Assembly: GCA_910577165.1 (NCBI GenBank)
Contig: CAJTLX010000008.1
Coordinates: 18,682 to 82,681 of the forward strand
Reading direction: 5' to 3'
Origin: an uncultured Lachnospiraceae bacterium
GTDB lineage: Bacteria > Bacillota > Clostridia > Lachnospirales > Lachnospiraceae
Length of the DNA: 64,000 bases
Positions 8,880 to 17,902 of this stretch are shown here, piece by piece. The notes under the pieces are model-generated. The model searched no databases, was not told where the DNA came from, and saw nothing but the letters and a program-made list of their open reading frames with translations. The translations under genes were made by a program, and so were the position numbers. The first letter of the stretch is position 1. Every line of letters begins with the position of its first letter.

Positions 8880-10396
8880 TTGAATGAGTGGATCAATATG
8901 AAAGAACATTATAAGTATAATCAATACACAAAACAAAATGTAAGACATACAGCAATTTTTAGAGCAGTAGAGATTTTGACTTATAAAAGAGAGCAATCAT
9001 GCTGTGTTGAGAGAAATTATGTGCGTAGGTTATATGATCATTTTACTTTATCAGAAGATGTCTGTCAGAATAAGATAGAGGCACAAAAAATTAATGTTTC
9101 GTATATAACAAATTGGGAGAAATTACATGACTCTTTTGTGAAAACAAAAAGACCAGAGGATTTAATGGTTTGTTTTTTAAGTGGTCCAGAGCCAGATAAC
9201 GATTTTCAGGAATTGATTAATCTTGGTATACTTCCTCAAAATATTTGGGGTTTTGAGTCAAATAATCAGGAATATAAAAAGGCAATCGCAACTTATGCTC
9301 AAGGAAAATATCCACAACCAAGAATTTTAAAATAAAATATAGAAACATTTTTTCAACAGACTCCAAAAAAATTTGATATTATATACATAGATGCTTGTGG
9401 AAGTGTACCATCCACACAACATGCATTGAGATGTGTGTCAACAATATGTCAAAATCACCGCTTAAATTCGCCAGGAGTGATAATAACAAATTTTGCTATG
9501 CCAGATATTACGAAAGAATCCATAGCAGATTATTATGAGATAGTATCTCATTATTTATTTTTCAAGAAATATCCTCTATTACCAATTAAAATAGATGGAA
9601 ATGGAATTAATAATCGGGAATATTATGAAGTATTAGAGGAAGTAAGTAAGAATTTTGAATTCTATTATGGTGAGTTTTTATCTGCAATATTGTGTGATAT
9701 ACCAGCAGTTATTATACCGTTACAAAGGATTGCACAAAATCCATATTTAAATCAATTATTTGACTTGACAGATATTGGTAGAAATGACGAGGAAATCATA
9801 AATATATCAAGTGGAAATTCTGTCGCCAAATATTTTTTTACTGCAAGGAAGTTGTTACAGTGTGGTTTTCTGGGAGAAAAAAGTCAATGCTTTTTAGGAG
9901 AGATTGGAAGCTATGAGGGTTTACTAAGGGGATTAAGAATAAGTGTTTTGTTGGGAAAAGGAAAAATTAAATTAAGGGAAGATGTGCAAAGGATAAAAGA
10001 ATATTTTGAGTTAGATAAGAATTTATATCAATTTCCTGATAAGGCTCATAGTAATTTGTTTTTTGATATTGTTCTTAACCAATTGGCATATCCAATGCAT
10101 AATAATATTTTATGTAACGAACGATTTCAATATATCGCAAAGACGAATTGTATGTTTACAGATGTTACGATATATGATAAATGTAGATATATTTACGAAT
10201 GGTTACCAGGGCTTCATCAAATAGTATCTTCTTTTGAAAATACGTCTTGGCAGTATGTTTTTCCTTTTGCATTAGACGGACTGGTAAAAATGAGACAAAA
10301 TTATAATAATGAATTTTTTTTCAGGGTGCTGTTGTTTCAAATACTGTAGAAAAGTTTTCAAGTAAAAAGTTACAGGATAGAGTAATAGTGGACTAA
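8880..10396 (+). pseudogene. Broken gene for a Rossmann/methyltransferase-like protein near DUF262
   Basis: One frame runs from about 8880 (TTG; ATG at 8898) to 10349 and is cut only by TAA at 9333-9335. In the T8 run at 10314-10321 a one-base loss shifts the frame; restoring it gives a smooth end (QGAVVSNTVEKFSSKKLQ) at TAA 10394-10396. The ancestral protein had about 505 residues. It shows alternating strand/helix segments with VCFLSGPEP, NIWGFESN and FDIIYIDACG, like a degenerate class I methyltransferase fold without the usual glycine loop. Function is unknown. The next gene has two DUF262 domains, so it may have been the partner in a defence locus. Base composition is clearly more AT-rich than rlmD. 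Confidence 0.7.
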
Positions 10397-10404
10397 TATT
10401 TATA

Positions 10405-11908
10405 TTGAAATTAAGGGGAAAATTTATAATATCGAATATACAGTTAGACTATTCAGATATAATGGATATTTTTAAAGAAAAATTAAAAATAGATAATATA
10501 GTAAAAAAAGTATCATCTATCTTTCTGAACCAAAGGTATGAAGGAAAAATAAATTACAGACCGTACTTTCAAAGAAATTATGTTTGGGATGAGGAGAAAG
10601 CAACATATTTTATAGAGAGTATTTTGTTGGGAACGGAAATTCCTCCCCTTGTTTTATTTCAAACTAAAGATAAGAATGAGGTGATTGATGGAAGACAGCG
10701 ATATGAAACTATAAAGCGTTTTTTGGAAGATAGACTTGTCTTAAAAGATAAAGGGTTACACAGTTTAAATGCGCTTGCTGGAAAAAGGTATAGTCAATTA
10801 AATTCAGATACAAGAGAATTATTTGAAGATACCAGAATTCGTATTTTACAATTTAATGTAGTTGATGAACCTAAACTAGATGAAGAAAAAATTAAAAAAG
10901 AGATATTTAGACGATATAATTCGGGGATTACTCTATTACAAAAATATGATATTGATAGGGCGGCTTATATTAATGATAAGTTATCGAATTTATTATATAA
11001 TAAAATATATAATAATACCGAACTTTATGATTTTTATGTGAAATTATTCTTCCCAAAAGTAAGAAAAAGGCAAGTAAACGGGATAAGGTAAATATTATAA
11101 TTTCACTGGTGAGAAACTTAATAACACTTCCCTTTATTCCTATATATAGTTATTCGAAAGGAAGTTCAAGATCTGATATCATTTGCAAATATTATTATTC
11201 CATATTAGAAAATAAAAGTGCAGAAGAGATATTGAATGAGTTTGATGTTGTTATTAGTTATTTATTGAAATTTAATTTTGTATGTAAAGAACGAAATAAT
11301 TGTCTATATGATAATAAATTATTTTACGAAGTTCTTTATTGGACCATAGATATTGTATTACAGAATGGTGGACAAATCGAAGATAATAAAATTGAACAGG
11401 TTTTTGATTATATATCTAATGCAAGCAAAAATCCTGAATTGTGGGATAATATAATAAATAATCCATAAAGAAGTGTAGAATTAATTTTTGAGTTTACAGG
11501 TAGTCATTATTATTCGGCAATCAATAATAGGTATAAATTTATAGCTAATATATTTCAAGACATATTTAAAATTGATTATCAAAAATACATGAAGAATTCG
11601 GAAGATTTTTTTGAAATGATGGAATATATAAGTGAAAAAAATCAAATTGCACATTATAAAATTAATAAACCATTACCTGAAACTCTAACAATTGAGGATA
11701 TTATTTCTGATATGAAAAAATCCAGATTTTTAATTAGACCAGATTACCAGAGATCAGAGGTGAAAAATTTGCAAAAGGCTTCCTATTTGATGGAAAGTAT
11801 TTTATTGGGAATCAATATTCCTCCACTTTTTATTTATAAAAGGAAAGACAGGATAAAAGAGGTGGTAGACGGACAACAACGTTTACTTACAATTTTAGGT
11901 TTTTTGGG
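10405..11908 (+). pseudogene. Broken gene with two DUF262 (ParB-like) domains
   Basis: DUF262 proteins (GmrS-like, ParB/Srx fold) are common in anti-phage loci. Copy 1 (about 10500-10900) has NYRPYFQRNYVWDEEKA, FIESILLGTEIPP and DGRQR; copy 2 (about 11700-11908) has RPDYQRS, LMESILLGINIPPL and DGQQR. The first frame stops at 11091, but a one-base loss in an A run near 11055 explains this, because the next frame reads SKKKASKRDKVN straight into the following segment. That segment is cut only by TAA 11466-11468 and then runs in frame through copy 2, so a single protein of about 500 aa or more with two domains is the simplest ancestor. Two adjacent genes remain possible. The 3' end is lost at a deletion junction near 11908. 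Confidence 0.7.
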
Positions 11909-12092
11909 GAAGATCTCCCCTAATATTTGTTTTCACCGGACGAATGACCAGCTCATTCCCGCGCACCATGCACTCTGCCTCAAACCCTAACATAGCGAAA
12001 AATTTCTGGGGGATTGTGATCTGACGTTTCGCAGAGATGCTTACTTTTTTTATTTCCGCAGGGATACTATCTTTCATTATTATTGCTGGCAT
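11895..12092 (-). pseudogene. AbrB/MazE/SpoVT-type antitoxin, 3'-truncated
   Basis: The reading frame gives 65 aa with the swapped-hairpin DNA-binding motif KKVSISAKRQITIPQKFF, then ECMVRGNELVIRP. Relatives are about 100 aa and continue with a helical tail that binds the toxin; here the frame turns into unrelated sequence after VKTN (near 11910) because it runs into the DUF262 remnant on the other strand. The start ATG at 12092 has a GAGGAC ribosome site. A following toxin gene, if there was one, is gone. It may still make a DNA-binding fragment. Confidence 0.65.
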
Positions 12093-12466
12093 ATTTATGT
12101 CCTCATCATTACATTTTAATTCAAGGAAATAATATTCTTGGTTTCTTGGTATCTAGGTTTATTAGATGCAATTTTTCTAAAAATGTCAAGATCCATTTAT
12201 ATTTTAAGGAATGTTAAAAATACGCATCCAGGATTTGGTTTTGCTCGGTTGATAGCGGTAAGATAATATAATGTATATTAAATTTGTCTTTTGTTATAGT
12301 GAAATTATAATGTATATTAAATTTATTCTTTATTATAATGAAATTTTGAATATTTATTTAAAAGATTTATTGAGAAAATTTTAGTTGCCATTTGGCTTTT
12401 CTAATGTTATACTTTAGATAAAAAGGCATGGAACAAGAAGATTACCATTTATTAGGATGTTTTAGA
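12093..12466. other. AT-rich gene-free stretch upstream of the antitoxin remnant
   Basis: 374 bp with no reading frame that resembles a gene. It holds the probable promoter zone of the minus-strand AbrB gene and a 2 x 39-bp tandem repeat. The right end leads into the remnant of a phospholipase-like gene. Confidence 0.6.
12268..12345. repeat. Two tandem 39-bp repeats upstream of the antitoxin gene
   Basis: Units at 12268-12306 and 12307-12345 share ATAATGTATATTAAATTT and an end like GAAATT, with differences in the middle. On the minus strand each unit contains a TATA-rich block. They lie about 180 bp upstream of the AbrB-type start, so they could be operator iterons or a plain local duplication. 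Confidence 0.75.
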
Positions 12467-12986
12467 ATGGCATCAAGATTGTTGTATTTAGCGGTTGCAG
12501 AAGAATTGATAAAAAAATTCGATAAAGGATATCAATCGATTTCGGTTAGGTTGTATATTACCTGACGCTTACCATCCAGTATTCTCTAAATCAGATAGCC
12601 ATCTAAAAATATTTGTTTGCGGAAAAAGTAAAAAAATGTATGACCTAGACGGATATCTTTCGAAATTTGGCGATAAGATGGACGATGAATTATATTTAGG
12701 ATATTATTTGCATTTGATTCAGGATTTAGTGTTTCGAGAAATAATATATGATAAGTACAAGTGGAATCCTTAAATTCCAGGGAATGTGGAGAGGCTTCAT
12801 CATGATTATCATCTGATCAATGCATATGCGATAAAAAAGTATGGGTTAAAAAACAATATTAAATCAATTTACAAACTGAAATCCGAAAAAATTTATTCTA
12901 TTTATCCTTTTGAGATAGAATCGTTTTTAAATGATATGGCACTGGATTATCGTGATGATTAGGAGGAGGAATCATTTTTCTTCACC
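12467..12986 (+). pseudogene. Remnant of an N-terminal zinc-dependent phospholipase C-like domain
   Basis: From ATG 12467 the product reads like a zinc-dependent phospholipase C-type domain (ILPDAYHP, SDSHLKIF, DELYLGYYLHLIQD, NVERLHHDYHLIN). It is broken by a frameshift near 12550, TAA at 12771-12773 and TAG at 12960-12962. After the last stop the same frame continues without a gap into the phosphatase, so the ancestor was a fusion of about 435 residues. Histidine and aspartate residues that would bind zinc are still visible. The family assignment rests on motif resemblance only. Confidence 0.6.
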
Positions 12987-13784
12987 GTGGAAATGGCGGA
13001 TGAATTTGTAGCAACTGCGATAAAAAACTGTATGGAGGAATTAAAAGTACTTAAAGAGGGGAAACACTATGTGGATGCCTACAGGAGAGCCTGGAGGAAT
13101 AAACCGTTTAGTTTACTGAAAACAACGCAGAATACAAGGGATCTGGGCGGTTATCGCACAAAATCCGGAGCATTGACCCGTGAGGGAAGAATGATTCGGA
13201 GTGATGTTCAGAATTATCCCAGTGAGGAAGATTATGATTATTTGAGAACACACGGGATTACAACGATTATTGATCTGCGGGGTGCCAAGGACGTTGCAAA
13301 GAAACCAAGTGGATTTGCAGAAAAGGGAGGTTTTACTTATTATAATTTTCCGATAGATGAGGGAAGCGGAGTACCTGAATCAGTGAGCGAAGTTCCGCGA
13401 AGTTATATGGCTATTGCGTCAGCAAAAGCCATTTCAGAAGTATTTCGATGTATTGCAGATACTAAAACAGGTGTGATGTTTAACTGTACTGCGGGAAAGG
13501 ACAGAACGGGCGTAGTTGCGGCAATCTTACTGCTTCATGCAGGAGTATGTGATAAAGAGATTATAGATAATTATGTTCTCACAAGAAAGTATGGAAAAGA
13601 ACGTCTGGAATTGGTACATAAGAATTTTCCTGAGATTGATATGAATATTGTGATACCTTGTGAAATGTTTATGGAGGAATTTTTAAATTTATTTAGAAAA
13701 AAGTATGGTGATACGGACAAGTATTTTAGAAAAATTGGACTTTGTGATGAAGACATTCAGAAAATTAAATATAAGCTTGTGTGA
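12987..13784 (+). CDS. Tyrosine/serine phosphatase (C-terminal half of a broken fusion)
   Basis: 265 aa from GTG 12987 (ATG 12993 is equally possible). The first 45 residues are the tail of the upstream lipase-like domain; the rest is a Y_phosphatase3-type enzyme beginning at NTRDLGGYRTKSG. The P-loop is FNCTAGKDRTGV with nucleophile C167 and the catalytic arginine; most relatives have His before the Cys, here Asn. IIDLRG and the downstream helices are complete, so the enzyme half may still fold. The AGGAGGAGGA at 12961-12970 is part of the old coding sequence but could now serve as a ribosome site. Relatives dephosphorylate phosphotyrosine or phosphoinositides; the substrate here is unknown. 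Confidence 0.8.
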   Translation: MEMADEFVATAIKNCMEELKVLKEGKHYVDAYRRAWRNKPFSLLKTTQNTRDLGGYRTKSGALTREGRMIRSDVQNYPSEEDYDYLRTHGITTIIDLRGAKDVAKKPSGFAEKGGFTYYNFPIDEGSGVPESVSEVPRSYMAIASAKAISEVFRCIADTKTGVMFNCTAGKDRTGVVAAILLLHAGVCDKEIIDNYVLTRKYGKERLELVHKNFPEIDMNIVIPCEMFMEEFLNLFRKKYGDTDKYFRKIGLCDEDIQKIKYKLV

Positions 13785-13825
13785 GTATTGAACGGATATA
13801 AGCGGTGAAAGGAAATTGATCAATA

Positions 13826-14428
13826 ATGGAAATATTAAGAATTGACACATACGCGGATAAGCGTTTTTCTCAGAAAGTCCTGTATCAACATGGATGTTTT
13901 CTCGTGGGAGGAATGCCCTATGAAGTGGAGATATTTTCTGATTTTGAGGCGGTGGTTCGTGGAGAAAATAAAAGTATATATCCGCAGATAATTGAAGAAT
14001 TTAGATTCTACACCCCACATATCACAATGTTTTATAATGAGTGCGGGAAGCTTATCAAAGAATATCCTGCGGCTTCAGTATTTAATCTTTCACTTGAACA
14101 AATTCAGCCGTCTCAATTTTATGTGGATAGGGAGAAAATTGAAGCGATTCGCAATTTTATTGGCAAACCGAAGGATATTATTATCCAGGTAATGCCGTAT
14201 AATGAACGCTATATCTCTCTGGATGGCCATACACGCCTTTATTATGCTGTACTAAATGGATGGGATGCCATTCGGGCGGTAGAGAGTACGGTGGATATGG
14301 ATATTTTGGGGTTTGTTGAGGAGGCACAAAGGCGAGAAATTTATTCCCCGAAGGATATGGAACTGGTGAATCATAATGAATATGAGGAAAAATGGAATCG
14401 TTTTTGCGATGAGTATTTTAGAGGGTGA
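13826..14428 (+). CDS. ParB/sulfiredoxin-fold-like protein of unknown function
   Basis: 200 aa, intact. The middle of the protein has QPSQFYVDREKIEAIRNFI followed by PYNERYISLDGHTRLYYAV, the arrangement of a ParB-like NTP-binding domain (regulated position, then a DGHTR box). No DNA-binding helix-turn-helix is visible and the C terminus is acidic. The gene is 41 bp after the phosphatase and overlaps the start of the next frame by 20 bp, so it probably belongs to the same transcription unit. Function unknown. Confidence 0.7.
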   Translation: MEILRIDTYADKRFSQKVLYQHGCFLVGGMPYEVEIFSDFEAVVRGENKSIYPQIIEEFRFYTPHITMFYNECGKLIKEYPAASVFNLSLEQIQPSQFYVDREKIEAIRNFIGKPKDIIIQVMPYNERYISLDGHTRLYYAVLNGWDAIRAVESTVDMDILGFVEEAQRREIYSPKDMELVNHNEYEEKWNRFCDEYFRG

Positions 14429-16004
14429 TTTTTATACAAACTTGAATTTTAAGGGGGATATCACAGTAGAAAATAGAAAACAAATTTATAATTTTGTAAT
14501 TAAATGGCGCGATAAGTTTCGTGATCAGAATATTAACTATATAGAACTTGTTGATCACTGGATGGCTGATGATTGTGCCGCCCTGGGGTTTGAGATGGAC
14601 TGTGGTCACGCCTTTTTTGAAAAATACGGACGGGCAGCAAATAACTTTGAGGCACTGAAAAAAATTATTGATGAGGTAACCGATATTCCCTTACTTGGGT
14701 CTGCAATCTATTCTCGGTAGAGGTATTTTAATCATTGGGCATATAGTGGTGAAGAAATTTTGGAGTCACAGAACCGAGAATAGTTTATTCTGATATTTAG
14801 CCGATTAGCACTACTTTCCGAGGAAAATCCATTTCTTTTTCAAGGAATGCTAAAAAAGTTACGTATTGTATCCAATAATATCCGTTATGGTCCTATGCCG
14901 GAGCGAGATGATGAGGAGGAACAACACCTTACCATTAACGATAAAGGTCGTGTATGGTTTGCAGGTTATCATTTTGGAAATGCAGGGGAGCAATATAAGA
15001 AGGCAAGAACGAAGAATTTTAAGATAGAAAAAACATCGGCGGAAAAATTGCTAGATGCTTTTGCCACTTATTTTGGAAATGAATATATGGAAGCTTTTGC
15101 TACAGATATTGGCAGTTGGGTTATGGAATTGACTAATACAGAAAAGATTACCTATAAATTTTATGGTTCGCTTTGTGCTAATTTTGATCATAAATGTACA
15201 GATTTATCTGATCTTGTGCATAATACGGTTGGGATGAATGATCTGTATGTCTTTGATGGAAACAATAAACCCGATGTAATAAACAGAATTACATTAGAGT
15301 ATCATAGAGTAACAAAAAGCGGGCCAAAGGAAATGACAAAGAGTGAGATTTGGAAATATACAACAGGAGATTATACAGAACATCTAGTTATCGATAGAGC
15401 AACAGAAACCCTTGAACATATTTTAAACATTGGAGAAAGTTATAAAGTTTCTCATAAGTATGAAATTGCGGGTGGAATTAAAAACTTGCTTGAAAGTTTT
15501 GATGCAAATATTTTGTTTTCACATATTAAGGGCAATCCCAAAGAGGTGATTGATACTCCAGATGAAACAAAAGATTATAAAATTACTATCGATTACGAAA
15601 AAAATCCGCAGTGTATCCTTTAGGGAAGTTACGATAAAAATGGTCTGCCAAAGGATTTTGCGGATTTTGCAAAAACAGTATTTGATTTTGTTCGTTCTTA
15701 TGGTATGGGAGAAATTCTTGATCCATCGGTTTACGGTAAGGTGAAACGCCGTAAATCAGAATATATCTTTTGCAGCGTTATTTTTGATAAAGGATGCAAG
15801 AGTTATTATTATCTAACGGATGATGACAGTATTGAAATTGGGGATTTTGTTCTTGTTCCCGCAGGGAAAGATAATCATACAGCGGTTGTAGAGGTAGTGA
15901 ACATTGAATATTTTAGTGAGAAAAATGTGCCATTGTCAGTTGAAAAAACAAAGCGAATAATTTGTAAGTGTAAGGATAAGGATTCTGGCTTACCAGACAA
16001 ATAA
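14409..16004 (+). pseudogene. Long unknown gene interrupted by three TAG codons
   Basis: From ATG 14409 one frame of 532 codons runs to TAA 16002-16004 without any frameshift. It is cut only by TAG at 14718-14720, 14781-14783 and 15621-15623. The first two lie in aromatic contexts (SR*RYFNHW, NRE*FILIF) and could be TGG-to-TAG changes. The protein starts MSILEGDFYTNL and has no motif I recognise; the C-terminal part (DDSIEIGDFVLVPAGKDNHTAVV) looks like a small beta-barrel domain. It overlaps the ParB-like gene. Decay is the likely reading, see findings for the alternative. Confidence 0.65.
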
Positions 16005-16077
16005 TTATGAATTAATATACTATTATCTATAAAAATTCTTTCTAGATACAAAAAGAACGGTGTTAAGCAAAATTTAA

Positions 16078-16106
16078 TTGAATTGTAAATGTGCTTGTGA
16101 TAGAAT
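16078..16106 (+). promoter_or_regulatory. Sigma-A promoter of the VOC gene
   Basis: TTGAAT at 16078-16083, 17-bp spacer, TAGAAT at 16101-16106 with an extended TGA just before it. The VOC gene starts about 50 bp downstream. Confidence 0.65.
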
Positions 16107-16154
16107 AGAATTAGATAATTCAATAAACAGGAAGTTGAAAGGGGGAATGGCAAG

Positions 16155-16547
16155 GTGAAGTTAAGTGCAATTCATCATGTCGCAATTATTGTATCTGATA
16201 TTCAAGCAGCAAAAGATTTCTATGTTTATAAACTTGGCTTTGAAATTATCAGGGAAAATTATCGGACTCAGAGGAAAGATTGGAAACTGGATTTGAAAAT
16301 TGGAGAAGGATCGGATACTATTGAATTAGAAATTTTTGCAGAGTCAAATCCGCTCAAACGTGTCAATCGACCAGAAGCTTGCGGTTTACGTCATTTGGCA
16401 TTCCATGTAGATAATATTGAAACAGTTGTTTCTGAATTGGAAAAGCAAGGGATTAAATGTGAACCTATTCGGTATGATGATTATACGAATAAAAAAATGA
16501 CGTTTTTCTTTGATCCGGATGGGCTTCCATTGGAATTACATGAATAA
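16155..16547 (+). CDS. VOC-family protein, YaeR/GloA2-like
   Basis: 130 aa, full length for the family and undamaged. Starts at GTG 16155 behind GGGGG (9 bp). Motifs: HHVAIIVSDIQAAKDFY at the N terminus, RPEACGLRHLAFHVDNI in the middle and FFFDPDGLPLELHE at the end. The conserved His and Glu positions give the metal site of glyoxalase-like enzymes. YaeR/GloA2 relatives resemble lactoylglutathione lyase but their substrate is unknown. It has its own promoter and is one of the few sound genes in the decayed island. Confidence 0.9.
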   Translation: MKLSAIHHVAIIVSDIQAAKDFYVYKLGFEIIRENYRTQRKDWKLDLKIGEGSDTIELEIFAESNPLKRVNRPEACGLRHLAFHVDNIETVVSELEKQGIKCEPIRYDDYTNKKMTFFFDPDGLPLELHE

Positions 16548-16699
16548 AACAAATCCCCATTTATTTGAAATTTTTTAAATTTCAATATTTAAACATTTAA
16601 AAATATTGAAACAGTGTGAATTTGCATGATTGGAGATGGGAAATTAAGGGAAAAATAAAGAAAGTATCTTAAAAATTAATTATTGGAAGAGGGATTATA

Positions 16700-17244
16700 A
16701 TGAAGACTTTGATCTATAATGGTTCGCCGAGAAAAGAAGGTGATACATCCAAACTTATAAAATTACTGAAAGAATTACAGGGGAGTATAAGATTGTAGCT
16801 GCTTATCGATGCAATATTTCGCCCTGTCTTGATTGCAGATACTGCTGGGAAAATAGCGGATGTGTGATAAATGATGAAATGCAGGAAGTATATCAATACA
16901 TACAGGAATGTGATAATATTTTGATTGCCTCACCGATTTATTTTTCATAGTTGACCGGAAAATTATTGGATGTGGGAAGCAGACTTCAAACATATTTTTG
17001 CGCCAGATTTTTTAGAAAAGAGGAACCTATTGTAAAGGCAAAAAAAGGTGCAGTTGTATTAGTCGGGGGAGGCGATGGTCATATAGATACCGCTTACAGT
17101 ACGGCTTGTACTCTTTTACACCATATGAATTGTTATAATATTCATGAAGTGGTATATAGCCATAATACTAATAAAAGAGCTGCAATTGATGATGAAAATG
17201 CCCTTTTGGGACTGAACAGTATTTTAGATTTTTTTTGTAACTAA
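16700..17244 (+). pseudogene. Broken NADPH-dependent FMN reductase/flavodoxin-fold gene
   Basis: ATG 16700 gives MKTLIYNGSPRKEGDTSKL, the FMN phosphate loop of this family. A one-base loss in the G run at about 16779-16783 shifts the frame; the restored frame reads EYKIVAAYRCNISPCLDCRY, with the Cys pair seen in iron-sulfur flavoproteins. TAG at 16948-16950 then interrupts ASPIYFS*LTGKLL. The remainder (VVLVGGGDGH to 17244) is intact. The ancestor had about 180 aa. It would have been a cytoplasmic flavin reductase. Confidence 0.75.
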
Positions 17245-17297
17245 TATCAAAAAGAGAAAAATTTAGGATTAATGATCGTTCTGGAGGAGGAAATTGA

Positions 17298-17615
17298 ATG
17301 GACTCGAAGATAGTGGGAAACAGGATAAAAGAGGTAAGAGAAAAGCGGAATCTTACACAAGAAGAATTGGCAGATAAAGTAGATCTAAGTCCAACACATA
17401 TTAGCGTGATAGAAAGAGGTCTGAAAGTTCCGAAATTAGATAATTTTGTGGCAATAGCAAATGCCTTAGATGTCTCTGCGGATGAATTATTGTTTGACGT
17501 AGTGGATTGTTTTGTTTTAGGAACAACGAATCAATTATCAGAAATAATAGGTAAACTTTCAGTAAAAGAGCAGAGAAAGATTATAGGTTTAGTAAGATAT
17601 CTTGTTGAAGAATAA
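17298..17615 (+). CDS. XRE-family helix-turn-helix regulator
   Basis: 105 aa. The N-terminal HTH (residues about 7-62) has IKEVREKRNLTQEELADKV, then SPTHISVIERGLKVP. The C-terminal tail (ELSVKEQRKIIGLVRYLVEE type) is short and helical. A strong GGAGGAGG ribosome site precedes ATG 17298. It lies between a broken flavoprotein and a toxin pair and might regulate either; target unknown. Confidence 0.9.
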   Translation: MDSKIVGNRIKEVREKRNLTQEELADKVDLSPTHISVIERGLKVPKLDNFVAIANALDVSADELLFDVVDCFVLGTTNQLSEIIGKLSVKEQRKIIGLVRYLVEE

Positions 17616-17707
17616 GGGCTGGAATTTAAAGGGCAGCGGAAAGCCTGCCATTGTTTTGAAGATAATATGTTGCACTTGAAATGTATTTAAGAAAGGCGGA
17701 AAAGTAT

Positions 17708-17902
17708 ATGAGAAATGAAAAAAAATTAGCGGAAATCCATAGAGCATATGAGCAGTGCAAGGAAGTTTTTTCACCTAGTGTTGGGATAATTGATGTGGCA
17801 GTGGAGATTACGGATGAGGATGAATATGAATTTTATAAATTGGCTCATGAATTTTTTTTCCAGAAGAAACAAAAGGAATTGATTGAGAAAGGTGTGTATT
17901 GA
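17708..17902 (+). CDS. Small acidic protein, probable antitoxin partner of a zeta-like toxin
   Basis: 64 aa starting at ATG 17708, chosen because GAAAGGCGGA (17690-17700) sits just upstream. The product is acidic and helical (EITDEDEYEFYKLAHEFFF). Its TGA overlaps the ATG of the next gene (TGATG at 17900-17904), so translation is coupled. Small size, position and coupling fit an epsilon-type antitoxin; the sequence itself does not prove it. Confidence 0.65.
   Translation: MRNEKKLAEIHRAYEQCKEVFSPSVGIIDVAVEITDEDEYEFYKLAHEFFFQKKQKELIEKGVY

Noticed and set aside
14409..16004. Genome-wide amber recoding
   Set aside because: Several intact genes in the window end normally at TAG, and neighbouring broken genes also carry TAA stops and frameshifts.
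8880..17244. Frameshifts as sequencing error
   Set aside because: Long homopolymers in the many core genes are all in frame, and nonsense codons are mixed with the indels; decay fits better, although reads were not available.
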